Positions 16,955 to 24,889 of a stretch of 64,000 bases of DNA are shown one piece after another. Origin of the DNA: CAILHX01 sp964511385 (GTDB lineage: Bacteria; Pseudomonadota; Gammaproteobacteria; Burkholderiales; Methylophilaceae); assembly GCA_964511385.1 (NCBI GenBank), contig CAZEFE010000003.1, forward strand, positions 186,001 through 250,000. Reading direction: 5' to 3'. Under the pieces are notes generated by a model. It made no database searches. It was not told where the DNA came from and worked only from the letters and a program-made list of their open reading frames with translations. Position numbers and translations under genes: made by a program. Each line of letters starts with the position of its first letter. The first letter of the stretch is position 1.

Positions 16955-17527
16955 CTACTGTACAACCACATATTCAAACACCTTCACCACTTTTTTCACG
17001 CCATCGGTATTCCTGGCGATGTCCACCGCATCATCGGCTTCCTTGCGCGTCACCATGCCCATCAGGAACACCGTGGAATTCTCGGTCACCACTTTTACGT
17101 AATTAGCCGGAAAACGGTTTTCGCTCAGCATACGCGCTTTGACCTTGGAAGTCAGGTACGCATCATTGGCGCGATCGCTGGTAGCGCTGATCAGTCCCAC
17201 CACCAGTTCGTTAGTCACGTTACGCACGTTTTCCAGACCCTTGACGATAGTTTCCGCCTTTTGCTTGCTGGCTTCGTCCTTGGCCTCGCCGGTGATCAGC
17301 ACATTGCGGTTATAACTGGTGACATTGGCGTGGATCTTGTCGCCGATCTGCGCGGAAATCCGGTTCTCGGCCTTCAGTTCAATCGCCTGGTCTTCCACAT
17401 AAGCGCCGGAAGTACGGCGGTCGGCCGCCATCAGCCCGCCCCCTGCAGCCCCGCCGGCAACCACCGGGACACAGCCCGCCAAATTAGCTGTCATGATAAC
17501 CGCACAAACCAATAGAATTAAACGCAT
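16955..17527 (-). CDS. dolP: DolP-like BON-domain outer-membrane lipoprotein
   Basis: The 190-residue protein has a lipoprotein signal ending LAGC and two BON domains (about 45-110 and 115-185), the second with VYLMG-like FLMGMVTRKEADDAVDIA. DolP (YraP) of E. coli is a dual-BON lipoprotein that supports outer-membrane integrity and localises to division sites. The order lpoA-yraN-dolP supports orthology, though E. coli has diaA between yraN and dolP and here it is missing. The ATG at 17527 is chosen because it begins the signal peptide; an upstream in-frame ATG overlaps yraN. Confidence 0.88.
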   Translation of the reverse strand: MRLILLVCAVIMTANLAGCVPVVAGGAAGGGLMAADRRTSGAYVEDQAIELKAENRISAQIGDKIHANVTSYNRNVLITGEAKDEASKQKAETIVKGLENVRNVTNELVVGLISATSDRANDAYLTSKVKARMLSENRFPANYVKVVTENSTVFLMGMVTRKEADDAVDIARNTDGVKKVVKVFEYVVVQ

Positions 17528-17558
17528 GATGTTGTTTCCTTTTTCAAAATAATTCGTG

Positions 17559-17903
17559 TTACGCCTCAAAAGCGTTTCTGACCCACTCGATCCGCCGCAC
17601 ATCCAGCCCATTCAGCAGCACCACGTCAAAACGGCACTGCGGCTGACGGCGCAACGTCTGTATATATAGCTGTGCCGCTTTCACGATCCGCGCCTGCTTG
17701 GCTGGCGTAACGCTGGCGGCGGCACCGCCAAAACTGCTATTGGTGCGCAAGCGCACTTCCGCAAACACGATCACACCGGTATCTTGCAAAATCAGGTCGA
17801 TCTCACCGAAGCGGCACCTGAAGTTCGACTCCAGCAGCACCAGTCCGTTCTGTTGCAGGTACGATGCCGCCAGCCTTTCCGCTGCCGCACCGTCACCGGT
17901 CAA
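17559..17903 (-). CDS. yraN: UPF0102 endonuclease-like protein YraN
   Basis: YraN is a small restriction-endonuclease-fold protein of unclear function. The 114-residue sequence has the family pattern AAERLAASYLQQNG, then FRCRFGEIDLI, then VFAEVRLRTNSSFGG; the Asp of EIDL and the Glu of AEVR are the putative metal ligands. Its ATG overlaps the lpoA stop (ATGA at 17900-17903), so it is coupled to lpoA. Confidence 0.92.
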   Translation of the reverse strand: MTGDGAAAERLAASYLQQNGLVLLESNFRCRFGEIDLILQDTGVIVFAEVRLRTNSSFGGAAASVTPAKQARIVKAAQLYIQTLRRQPQCRFDVVLLNGLDVRRIEWVRNAFEA

Positions 17904-19594
17904 GGCTTTGTCTCCAGGGCGATGCCATCGCGCCGGAATTGCGCCATCGGCAACTCACGCACCAGCATATTGTTCTCGTAAACCAGCTTGCCCGTCACGC
18001 CTTCCAGTACCACTTTGCCGGCGCTCTTGGCCTGCAGCCGCGGCAACAGGCGGTAAGCATCCACTCCCAGCGCAAACAGGCGCTGCAGGTCAACCGATTT
18101 GAATTCCGCTGCCGCCGCATGCAACGATGCAGTTTCAGCGGTTTCCGGTTCAAGCAGCCAAGGCATATCGACGAAGCGTACGGCGACCAGATCCAGGTTT
18201 TGCAGGCTTTTGGTTTCGCCATCGTAAACCTGCGACACGCCATACGTTGGAATCGCGGCATCCAGATACGGCCGGGCCTGCTTGGCCTGGCTCGCGTTGG
18301 CCGCCAGAAAAATCATGTCCGCCGGTTTGGCACCCGCTGCGGCCTTCAACTCGGCCAGCTTGCCGGGTTCGGGAATATTGAACTGCGCGCCAACAGTGCC
18401 ATCCAGCGATTTCCACTCCGCGGTAAACGCCGCCGCAACGCGGTTATTCAAAGGCGTATCGGCCACAATCACCTGTGCCGTCTGCAAGCCCAGCGCACGC
18501 ACCGCACGCGCGACCTGACGCGCTTCTTGTTCGGCTGACAGCGCCAGCATCACCAGCTTGTCCTGCTGCGCCACGCCTTCCGCCTGGTTCAAGGCCAGGG
18601 TGGGGATACTGATGCCGCCAGCCGCCACCGCTGCCACCTCATCCCGCGTTAATGGCCCGACGACCCACTGTGCACCTTCGTACACTGCCTTACGGTAGGC
18701 TTCCTGCGTCTCTTCGGCGCTGCCGGTGTTGTAGATCTGCACATCCGGCTTTTCCGCCGCCGTGCCATGTGCCGCCACAAAACCTGCCAGCACGGCCTGC
18801 GCGGCCTTGCCGTAAACCGGCGACTGCAGCGGCAACAGCAAGGCAATCTTGCCGCTCATTGCCGCCGGTGCGGCTTTTTCTGCTGCCGGGGCGGTTGCGG
18901 TCAGTATCCTGGTCAGCAGTGCAGCGCTGGCGGGATGGGAGGGGTACGCGCTACGCCACTGCTCGATATTCTTTGCCCGCTGTTCGGAATAGCTCGCCGC
19001 CAGGGCCAGGTCGATCCAGCCCTGCACTTCGTCATCCACCCCTTCGCCGCGCATTTCCAGCAGGGTTTCCCGAGGCAGGCCGGAAACCAGCTGCCAGATG
19101 CTTTCCTGCTGGCCCTGATCCATGAAACCCGCCGCCTTGACGTACTGTTCCAAAGCCCGCAGCGGGTTCTCCCGGTGCGCATAGGCGCTGGCCAAGGTTG
19201 CGTGTAAACTGGCGCGTGCCAGCTGGATCAGGCTTTGTTCCGCCTGTAGCGGCAGCAACAGGCGTAGGGCGGTATCGAAATCGCCAGTCGCCGCCGCGAT
19301 TTGCGCCTGCAGCAGCTTGGCATAGGGTGATGCGGGATTGATGCCCGCCAGTTCAAGCTGCGCACACGTGGTGTCTTCCGGCTGGAGGCAGGCGGAACCG
19401 TCAACATAGTGCTGCTCGGCGGTTTTTTGCACCTTGAGCGGCTTGGGTTCCGGCGGTTTCTTGGCCGCTGCTGATGCGGCGGGCGGTTTTTTGGCATCGG
19501 CCGGTTTAGCATCGGCCAGCACGGCATCCGCTGCAACAGCCAGCGGTGCGCACGTCACCAACAGCAATAGAAAGGCACTTATTCGTTGAATCAT
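17900..19594 (-). CDS. lpoA: LpoA-like penicillin-binding-protein activator (LppC family)
   Basis: The 564-residue envelope protein has an N-terminal signal, an Ala/Lys/Pro-rich linker (25-55), a helical TPR-like part and, from about residue 245, a periplasmic-binding-protein-like domain beginning KIALLLPLQSPVYGKAAQAVLAGF. In E. coli LpoA is an outer-membrane lipoprotein that stimulates PBP1a. Here the only signal cysteine is in LLVTCAP, a poor lipobox, while AVAA-DA is a reasonable signal peptidase I site, so lipidation is doubtful. Its neighbours rsmI, yraN and dolP match E. coli. The start overlaps the divergent rsmI start. Confidence 0.88.
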   Translation of the reverse strand: MIQRISAFLLLLVTCAPLAVAADAVLADAKPADAKKPPAASAAAKKPPEPKPLKVQKTAEQHYVDGSACLQPEDTTCAQLELAGINPASPYAKLLQAQIAAATGDFDTALRLLLPLQAEQSLIQLARASLHATLASAYAHRENPLRALEQYVKAAGFMDQGQQESIWQLVSGLPRETLLEMRGEGVDDEVQGWIDLALAASYSEQRAKNIEQWRSAYPSHPASAALLTRILTATAPAAEKAAPAAMSGKIALLLPLQSPVYGKAAQAVLAGFVAAHGTAAEKPDVQIYNTGSAEETQEAYRKAVYEGAQWVVGPLTRDEVAAVAAGGISIPTLALNQAEGVAQQDKLVMLALSAEQEARQVARAVRALGLQTAQVIVADTPLNNRVAAAFTAEWKSLDGTVGAQFNIPEPGKLAELKAAAGAKPADMIFLAANASQAKQARPYLDAAIPTYGVSQVYDGETKSLQNLDLVAVRFVDMPWLLEPETAETASLHAAAAEFKSVDLQRLFALGVDAYRLLPRLQAKSAGKVVLEGVTGKLVYENNMLVRELPMAQFRRDGIALETKP

Positions 19595-20440
19595 AGCGGC
19601 ACATTATATGTGGTCGCCACGCCGATTGGAAATTTGCAGGACATTACCCTGCGGGCGTTGGAAATCCTCAAAACGGTGGACCTCATCGCCGCCGAAGACA
19701 CGCGCCACAGCGCCACCCTGCTCGGCCATTTCGGCATCGGCACCAAACTCACTCCACTGCACGAACACAACGAACGCAGCGCCGGCGAAAAGCTGGTCGG
19801 ACTGTTGCAAGCCGGGCAATCGGTAGCGCTGATTTCCGATGCCGGCACCCCGGCCATTTCCGACCCCGGCGCGCTGCTGGTCAACCTAGCGCACCAAGCC
19901 GGCATCAAGGTGGTGCCCATCCCCGGCGCCAACGCCGCGATTGCCGCCCTGTCGGCTTCCGGCCTGCTGATGCCGCGCTTCCTGTTCATCGGTTTCCTGC
20001 CGGCCAAAAGCAGCCACCGCAAACAAGTGCTGGAAGCCATCAGTGACGTACCCGCCACGCTGGTGTTCTACGAAGCGCCGCACCGCGTGCTGGAAAGCGT
20101 AGCCGATTTTGCCGAGGTACTGGGTGGTGAACGGCAGATCACCTTCGCCCGCGAACTCACCAAGACCTTCGAGACTATCTATCAATGCAAGCTGGGCGAA
20201 GCATTGGCCTGGCTGCAAGCCGACCCCAACCGACAGCGCGGTGAATTCGTACTGCTGGTGGAAGGCGCGCCGGTAAAGGACGAACAAGCCATCAGCCCGG
20301 AAGCCCGACACACGCTGGAACTGCTGCTGGCTGAACTGCCGCTCAAACAAGCGGTAAAATTGGCGGCAGACATCACCGGCGCAAAGAAAAACGCGCTGTA
20401 TGAAAAAGCGTTGGAATTAACCGCAGATGAACGCAGATAA
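19586..20440 (+). CDS. rsmI: 16S rRNA 2'-O-ribose methyltransferase RsmI
   Basis: RsmI methylates the 2'-hydroxyl of C1402 in 16S rRNA. The 284-residue protein shows GTLYVVATPIGNLQDITLRA, AAEDTRHS, SDAGTPAISDPG and FARELTKTFETIY. The only plausible start is the TTG at 19586, because a stop lies six codons upstream and the conserved GTLYVV must be included. The start overlaps the lpoA start by nine bases on the opposite strand. The last seven codons (LTADERR) and the stop are made by the left arm of a repeat element, so the C-terminus is not native. Confidence 0.95.
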   Translation: MNHSGTLYVVATPIGNLQDITLRALEILKTVDLIAAEDTRHSATLLGHFGIGTKLTPLHEHNERSAGEKLVGLLQAGQSVALISDAGTPAISDPGALLVNLAHQAGIKVVPIPGANAAIAALSASGLLMPRFLFIGFLPAKSSHRKQVLEAISDVPATLVFYEAPHRVLESVADFAEVLGGERQITFARELTKTFETIYQCKLGEALAWLQADPNRQRGEFVLLVEGAPVKDEQAISPEARHTLELLLAELPLKQAVKLAADITGAKKNALYEKALELTADERR

Positions 20441-20565
20441 ACGCAGATTTTTAAGCGTATTGTTGCAACAATACGCTATGCTTAACTAGGAAATAATCCA
20501 CAATGAAAAATAACACATTGTTTTTGTTATATTTTATCTGCGTTCATCTGCGTTCATCTGCGGTT
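20419..20565. repeat. Inverted-repeat element of CGCAGATGAA-type units between rsmI and pyrC
   Basis: The 30-base arms at 20419-20448 and 20536-20565 are complementary with one mismatch. Each arm is itself three direct copies of a short unit (ACCGCAGATGA, ACGCAGATAA or ACGCAGATGA, ACGCAGAT). Between them are a perfect 24-base palindrome (20454-20477) and a smaller ACAATG/CATTGT stem. There is no transposase and no clear target duplication, so a MITE- or REP/BIME-like element is the best description. It contains the rsmI stop codon and ends 11 bases before the pyrC start. Confidence 0.8.
20454..20477. repeat. Perfect 24-base palindrome in the rsmI/pyrC element
   Basis: AGCGTATTGTTG is followed directly by its reverse complement CAACAATACGCT, with no loop. 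It lies just inside the left arm. A DNA-binding site or a cruciform/hairpin end is possible; there is no T tract. Confidence 0.75.
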
Positions 20566-20576
20566 CACTTTGTTAT

Positions 20577-21611
20577 ATGACAACACTCACGATTACCCGC
20601 CCCGACGACTGGCATTTACACCTGCGCGATGGCGACATGATGCGCGACGTGCTACCGCACACCGCCCGCCAGTTCGCCCGCGCCATCATCATGCCCAACC
20701 TCAGGCCACCGGTGGTCACCGTGGAACAAGCAGCCTCCTACCGCGAGCGCATCCTGGCCGCGCTGCCGGCAGGCATGGCTTTTGAGCCGCTGATGACGCT
20801 CTACCTCACCGACAACACCGCCCCGGCGGAAATCGAAAAAGCCAAGGCCAGTGGCTTCGTGCATGGCGTCAAGCTGTATCCCGCGGGCGCCACCACCAAC
20901 TCCGACTCTGGCGTAAGCGACCTCGCCAAATGCGAGGCCACGCTGGCCGCGATGGAGAAACAAGGAATGCCTCTGCTGGTGCATGCCGAAGTCACCGACA
21001 AGGATGTGGACGTGTTCGACCGTGAAGCCGTATTCATCGAGCGCCACATGATCCCGCTCACCAGAAAATTCCCCGGCCTGAAAGTCGTGTTCGAGCACAT
21101 CACCACCCAGGATGCCGCGGACTTTGTGCTGGAAAGCCCGCCCACCATCGCCGCCACCATCACCGCGCACCACCTGCTGATGAATCGCAACGCCATGTTC
21201 AGCGGCGGCATCCGCCCGCACCACTACTGCCTGCCGGTGCTGAAGAGAGAATCGCACCGCCAGGCGCTGGTTGCCGCCGCCATTTCCGGCAACCCCAAAT
21301 TCTTCCTCGGCACCGACAGCGCCCCCCACGCCAAATCCGCCAAGGAAGCCGCCTGCGGCTGCGCCGGGATGTTCACCGCCCACGCCGCGATTGAGTTGTA
21401 TGCCGAAGCGTTTGAGAATGCGGGTGCGCTAGACAAGCTGGAAGCCTTCGCCAGCTTCCATGGCGCGGATTTTTATGGTTTGCCGAGGAATACGGAGAAA
21501 ATTACGCTGGTGAAGGAAAACTGGACGGTGCCGGAGACGATCAAGTTTGGTGGGGAAGAGTTGGTGCCATTGCGGGCGGGAGAATTGATAAACTGGAAAC
21601 TGAAATATTGA
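20577..21611 (+). CDS. pyrC: Dihydroorotase
   Basis: PyrC closes carbamoyl aspartate to dihydroorotate in pyrimidine synthesis. The 344-residue protein belongs to the short E. coli-type class: metal ligands in DWHLHLRDGD (near residue 15), the LYPAGATTNS loop with the carbamylated lysine just before it, HAEV, FEHITT and GTDSAPH. The ATG at 20577 fits the family start. No Shine-Dalgarno is seen; the sequence just upstream is the right arm of the repeat element. Confidence 0.96.
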   Translation: MTTLTITRPDDWHLHLRDGDMMRDVLPHTARQFARAIIMPNLRPPVVTVEQAASYRERILAALPAGMAFEPLMTLYLTDNTAPAEIEKAKASGFVHGVKLYPAGATTNSDSGVSDLAKCEATLAAMEKQGMPLLVHAEVTDKDVDVFDREAVFIERHMIPLTRKFPGLKVVFEHITTQDAADFVLESPPTIAATITAHHLLMNRNAMFSGGIRPHHYCLPVLKRESHRQALVAAAISGNPKFFLGTDSAPHAKSAKEAACGCAGMFTAHAAIELYAEAFENAGALDKLEAFASFHGADFYGLPRNTEKITLVKENWTVPETIKFGGEELVPLRAGELINWKLKY

Positions 21612-21654
21612 GGTCTAATTTATGTTAGGCACGAAAAACAAGTGAAAATTTCTC

Positions 21655-22074
21655 ATGATTAAACTCAAAAAGTTAAACCTTCCCTGGCCAATGTATTTGA
21701 TTGCTGCATACCTATTTTTTACTGGGGCTTTTCAATTAGTGCTCATCATCAATCTAGTAATATCCGGGAGAATGAATTCTCCTTTCTTACTGTTTTATGT
21801 CGGCATGTTGTCACCCCTCTTAAGGGTACTTGTATCAATCCTTATACTTCTAAAAAATAGGTTCTACCTATTTTTCTCATTAGTCGCTTTATCGATTAGC
21901 TTGTTGTGGCCATTATTAGTCGCGGTAACTCTCGGCAATCCCCCTTCAGTTGCCTACAGCCAGTTAAGTAGCGTTGAAATTCGCTCTATGGTTTTCCATG
22001 TCCTTATCAATATCTACCTTACAGTTCAGTTTATGCGCGAGCCAAGGGTGGGCAACTCGTTGCCTACGCGGTGA
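21655..22074 (+). CDS. Hypothetical AT-rich four-helix membrane protein
   Basis: I do not recognise this 139-residue protein. It has four hydrophobic segments (about 12-35, 45-66, 70-93, 111-127) and a short basic tail. The first 180 bases of coding I counted run about 38 percent GC, well below neighbouring genes, and codons are unlike theirs, suggesting recent acquisition. The last residues (GNSLPTR) come from a small palindromic repeat. It lies between pyrC and the convergent hicB and is probably accessory. Confidence 0.6.
   Translation: MIKLKKLNLPWPMYLIAAYLFFTGAFQLVLIINLVISGRMNSPFLLFYVGMLSPLLRVLVSILILLKNRFYLFFSLVALSISLLWPLLVAVTLGNPPSVAYSQLSSVEIRSMVFHVLINIYLTVQFMREPRVGNSLPTR
22051..22064. 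repeat. Short palindrome at the end of the AT-rich ORF
   Basis: GGCAAC-TC-GTTGCC forms a tight six-base stem inside the sequence GGTGGGCAACTCGTTGCC. It looks like a dispersed intergenic palindrome that became the ORF end. Copy number cannot be judged from one window. Confidence 0.35.
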
Positions 22075-22114
22075 GCCAACGTTCCGACCTTCGCCGGAAT
22101 AAAGTGCCCCAGCA

Positions 22115-22327
22115 TCAAGCATACATTAGCTTCCCAGCAGGTTGAGGAATCGGACGACCAAGCTCAACAGCCGTTTCTATCCACTCTGCAATCACCTGCT
22201 CTGCGTTTTGCACAGCTTCTTGATAGCTCAACCCGTCCGCCATGCAACCGGGCAATTCCGGCACTTCCACGATAAAGCGCTGGTCGTCTTCGCTCCAGTA
22301 AATTACCAGTTCGTATTTGCTTTGCAT
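22115..22327 (-). CDS. hicB: HicB-family antitoxin
   Basis: The 70-residue protein has the HicB partial RNase H fold: YELVIYWSEDDQRFIVEVPELPGCMADG, then SYQEAVQNAEQVIAEWIETA. HicB neutralises the HicA mRNA interferase by covering its active site. There is no C-terminal DNA-binding domain, so this short form may not repress its own promoter. It follows hicA by four bases, in the usual toxin-first order. Confidence 0.92.
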   Translation of the reverse strand: MQSKYELVIYWSEDDQRFIVEVPELPGCMADGLSYQEAVQNAEQVIAEWIETAVELGRPIPQPAGKLMYA

Positions 22328-22331
22328 GACG

Positions 22332-22580
22332 TTACCTCGCTAGCCTATATTTCAATATCAGGTTGCGAATCTGCTTGACCTGATAGGGTTTGGCTTTATT
22401 ACCAATAGGCTGGATATTGATAATCTCGGCAATCCCGCGTTTAGTATAGATGAAATGATCGCCTTTTACCCTGAGTTCAAACTCCAAGGTATCCAGCAAA
22501 TATTGCAAGTCGCCGAATGCGATGTTGTTATCGGACGCACCGCGCAAAACCGCAGCCAGAATATTTTCAGCTTTGCCCAT
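22332..22580 (-). CDS. hicA: HicA-family mRNA interferase toxin
   Basis: The 82-residue protein has the small dsRBD-like HicA fold with the catalytic histidine at position 42 in VKGDHFIYTK and a C-terminal helix YQVKQIRNLILKY. HicA toxins cleave mRNA. It is slightly longer at the N-terminus than minimal HicA. Its ATG shares one base with the trpE stop (TGATG), so translation is coupled to trpE and no separate promoter is evident. Confidence 0.87.
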   Translation of the reverse strand: MGKAENILAAVLRGASDNNIAFGDLQYLLDTLEFELRVKGDHFIYTKRGIAEIINIQPIGNKAKPYQVKQIRNLILKYRLAR

Positions 22581-24070
22581 CAGCGATGCACCTGATCGTC
22601 CAACCCTTCCAGCACCATCTCCGCCGCGCGTAGCACCGCCCGCGCCTTGTTGCGCGTTTCCATCCATTCGCTGTCGGGCACCGAATCCGCGACAATGCCC
22701 GCGCCGGCTTGCACGTAGAGCGTGCCTTCCTTGACCACGGCGGTGCGGATGGCGATAGCCAAATCCATGTCACCGTTGAAGCCCAGGTAACCCACCGCCC
22801 CGGCGTAGATGCCGCGCTTGGTCGGTTCCAGTTCGTCGATGATTTCCATCGCGCGCACCTTGGCGGCGCCGGACACGGTACCGGCGGGGAAGGTGGCCTT
22901 GAGCACGTCGATGGCGTCCAGCCCCGGTTTGAGCTTGCCTTCGACGTTGGAGACGATGTGCATGACGTGGGAGTAGCGCTCGATGATCATCTTGTCGGTG
23001 AGGGTGACGCTGCCTTCCTGCGCCACGCGGCCGACATCGTTACGGCCGAGGTCGATGAGCATGACGTGTTCAGCGCATTCCTTGGGGTCGGCGAGCAGTT
23101 CTTCGGCAAGCTGAACGTCCTGCTCACGGGTCTTGCCGCGCGGGCGGGTGCCGGCGATGGGGCGCGAAGTCACCACGTCGTCTTCCAGCCGCACCAGGAT
23201 TTCCGGCGAGGCGCCGACCACGTGGTGGTCGTCCATGTCGTAGTAGAACATGTACGGCGAAGGGTTGAGGCTGCGCAGCACGCGGTACAAGGACAGCGGC
23301 GAGGCGGCGAACGGCTGCGACATGCGCTGGCTCAACACCACCTGCATGATGTCGCCATCGAAAATGTATTGCTTGGCTTTTTCCACGGCGGCCTTGAAGC
23401 CGGCTTCACCGAATTCCGACTCCGCCGTCACCGGCTGCATGGCTGGCGCTTCGGGAATAGGCACCGGCTGGCGCAGTGCGTGGATCAGTTGGCGCAGCCT
23501 GGCTTGACCCGAGGCGTAGGCGCGCGGCTGGGCCGGGTCGGCATAGACAATAAACGTCAGGCGGCCGGAGAGGTTATCCACCACCGCCAGTTCTTCGGTG
23601 AGCAGCAGCAGCACATCGGGCGTGCCGAGCACATCCGGTTTTTGCGTCCGGGCCAGGCGCGGCTCGATGTAACGCACGGTGTCATACCCGAAATAGCCGG
23701 CCAGGCCGCCGGTAAAACGCGGCAGCCCGGTCAAGGGTGCGACTTTGAAGCGCGACTGGTATTGCTTCACGAAATCCAGCGGGTTGGTGTCGGCGATGCT
23801 TTCCAGCACGCGGTCGTTGGTGATGACGTCCACCTGGCGGCCATGGGCGACGATGCGCGTGTTGGCGGGCAGGCCGATGAACGAGTAGCGCCCGAAGCGC
23901 TCGCCGCCCTGCACCGATTCCAGCAGATAGGAATACGGCAGGTTAGCCAGCTTGAGGTAGATGGAAAGCGGGGTGTCGAGATCGGCAAACGTCTCGGCCA
24001 CTAGCGGGATGCGGTTGTAGCCCTGCTGGGCGAGTGCGTCGAATTGCTGTTGGCTGATAGGGTGCAGCAT
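22580..24070 (-). CDS. trpE: Anthranilate synthase component I
   Basis: TrpE makes anthranilate from chorismate with ammonia from TrpG. The 496-residue protein has the tryptophan feedback motif LLES near residue 50 and the chorismate-binding motifs RPIAGTRPRGKT, LIDLGRNDVGRV and GAVGYLGFNGDMD. Betaproteobacteria usually have rpe-gph-trpE-trpG-trpD-trpC. Here rpe and gph are upstream as expected, but hicAB follows and trpG is not in the window. Confidence 0.97.
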   Translation of the reverse strand: MLHPISQQQFDALAQQGYNRIPLVAETFADLDTPLSIYLKLANLPYSYLLESVQGGERFGRYSFIGLPANTRIVAHGRQVDVITNDRVLESIADTNPLDFVKQYQSRFKVAPLTGLPRFTGGLAGYFGYDTVRYIEPRLARTQKPDVLGTPDVLLLLTEELAVVDNLSGRLTFIVYADPAQPRAYASGQARLRQLIHALRQPVPIPEAPAMQPVTAESEFGEAGFKAAVEKAKQYIFDGDIMQVVLSQRMSQPFAASPLSLYRVLRSLNPSPYMFYYDMDDHHVVGASPEILVRLEDDVVTSRPIAGTRPRGKTREQDVQLAEELLADPKECAEHVMLIDLGRNDVGRVAQEGSVTLTDKMIIERYSHVMHIVSNVEGKLKPGLDAIDVLKATFPAGTVSGAAKVRAMEIIDELEPTKRGIYAGAVGYLGFNGDMDLAIAIRTAVVKEGTLYVQAGAGIVADSVPDSEWMETRNKARAVLRAAEMVLEGLDDQVHR

Positions 24071-24101
24071 GGAAAATCCTTAAATATTTTTGCGTGTGAA
24101 A

Positions 24102-24139
24102 GTGATGGTTACCGGGTGCCGTATCAGCAGCACCATCGC
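24102..24139 (-). other. Imperfect hairpin in the gph-trpE gap
   Basis: GTGATGGT (24102-24109) and ACCATCGC (24132-24139) pair with one mismatch in the 106-base leader of trpE. An 18-codon reading frame without Trp codons runs through it. Attenuation is therefore unsupported; the hairpin is simply recorded. Confidence 0.25.
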
Positions 24140-24176
24140 TCACAGGCTCGCCAAGGATTGTTCAGGAAGGAAAACA

Positions 24177-24881
24177 TCATGCTTTCTTGATCATGGTGGA
24201 TGCGACCAGCAGGCTGCTGACCACTGCATCCAGGTCGAGGTCACGTACGTCGCTGCCGCGGTTGTAGCCGTAAGGCACGCAGAACACATGGCAGCCGGCG
24301 GCGCGCGCGGCCTGGGTGTCGTTCAGCGAATCGCCGATCAGCAGCATTTTGTCCGGGGTGATGCCGAACTGTTCGCAGGCGTGCAGCAGCGGCAGCGGGT
24401 CGGGTTTGCGCTTGGGCAGGCTGTCGCCGGACAGGATCAGTTCGAAATAATCGAACAGGCCGGTGTCCTTGAGCAGCGGGATGGTGAACCGCGCGGCCTT
24501 ATTGGTGATGCAGGCCATGCGGAAACCCGCCTGTTTCATCGCTTCCAGCCCAGGCACCACGTCGGTGAACGGCCGGCTGTGCAGGCTGACCACGTCCTGG
24601 TAATGCTTTTCGTAGATGGGTTGGGCTTGTGCAAACAGCGCCGGATCGGGTTCGCCGTCCATGCTGCGGGTGAGCACCCGCTTGATCAGCCGGGAAACGC
24701 CGTTGCCGATGTAGGTTTTGATCAGGTCTTCGGCGATGGGCTCCAGCCGCATTTCCGCCAGCATGCGGTTGGCGGCTTCGGCCAGATCGGGGGCGGTATG
24801 CAGTAGCGTGCCATCAAGGTCTATCACTACCGCTTCCACCGCCAAGGGAAACGGTAGCTTGTTCTGCATGTGGACTGCCAT
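24177..24881 (-). CDS. gph: Phosphoglycolate phosphatase (HAD family)
   Basis: Gph removes phosphate from 2-phosphoglycolate, formed in DNA repair and oxygenase side reactions. The 234-residue HAD protein begins with VIDLDGTLLHTAPDLAEAANRML, where the two Asp residues are catalytic; a Lys in PKRKPDPLPL and the GDSLND motif complete the site. It sits between a small lipoprotein and trpE, in the usual rpe-gph-trpE neighbourhood. Confidence 0.94.
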   Translation of the reverse strand: MAVHMQNKLPFPLAVEAVVIDLDGTLLHTAPDLAEAANRMLAEMRLEPIAEDLIKTYIGNGVSRLIKRVLTRSMDGEPDPALFAQAQPIYEKHYQDVVSLHSRPFTDVVPGLEAMKQAGFRMACITNKAARFTIPLLKDTGLFDYFELILSGDSLPKRKPDPLPLLHACEQFGITPDKMLLIGDSLNDTQAARAAGCHVFCVPYGYNRGSDVRDLDLDAVVSSLLVASTMIKKA

Positions 24882-24889
24882 AACGACGC

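Noticed and set aside
22041..22080. Considered as an integration site or transposon end
   Set aside because: Only a short palindrome is visible, with no matching partner at the other side of the island.
22709..24004. A 431-codon open frame on the plus strand opposite trpE
   Set aside because: Shadow of trpE: composition is His/Gly/Val-rich as expected from antisense of GC-rich codons.
24080..24136. An 18-codon frame just before trpE, considered as a trp leader peptide
   Set aside because: It has no Trp codons, no convincing ribosome site, and the hairpin through it is imperfect.
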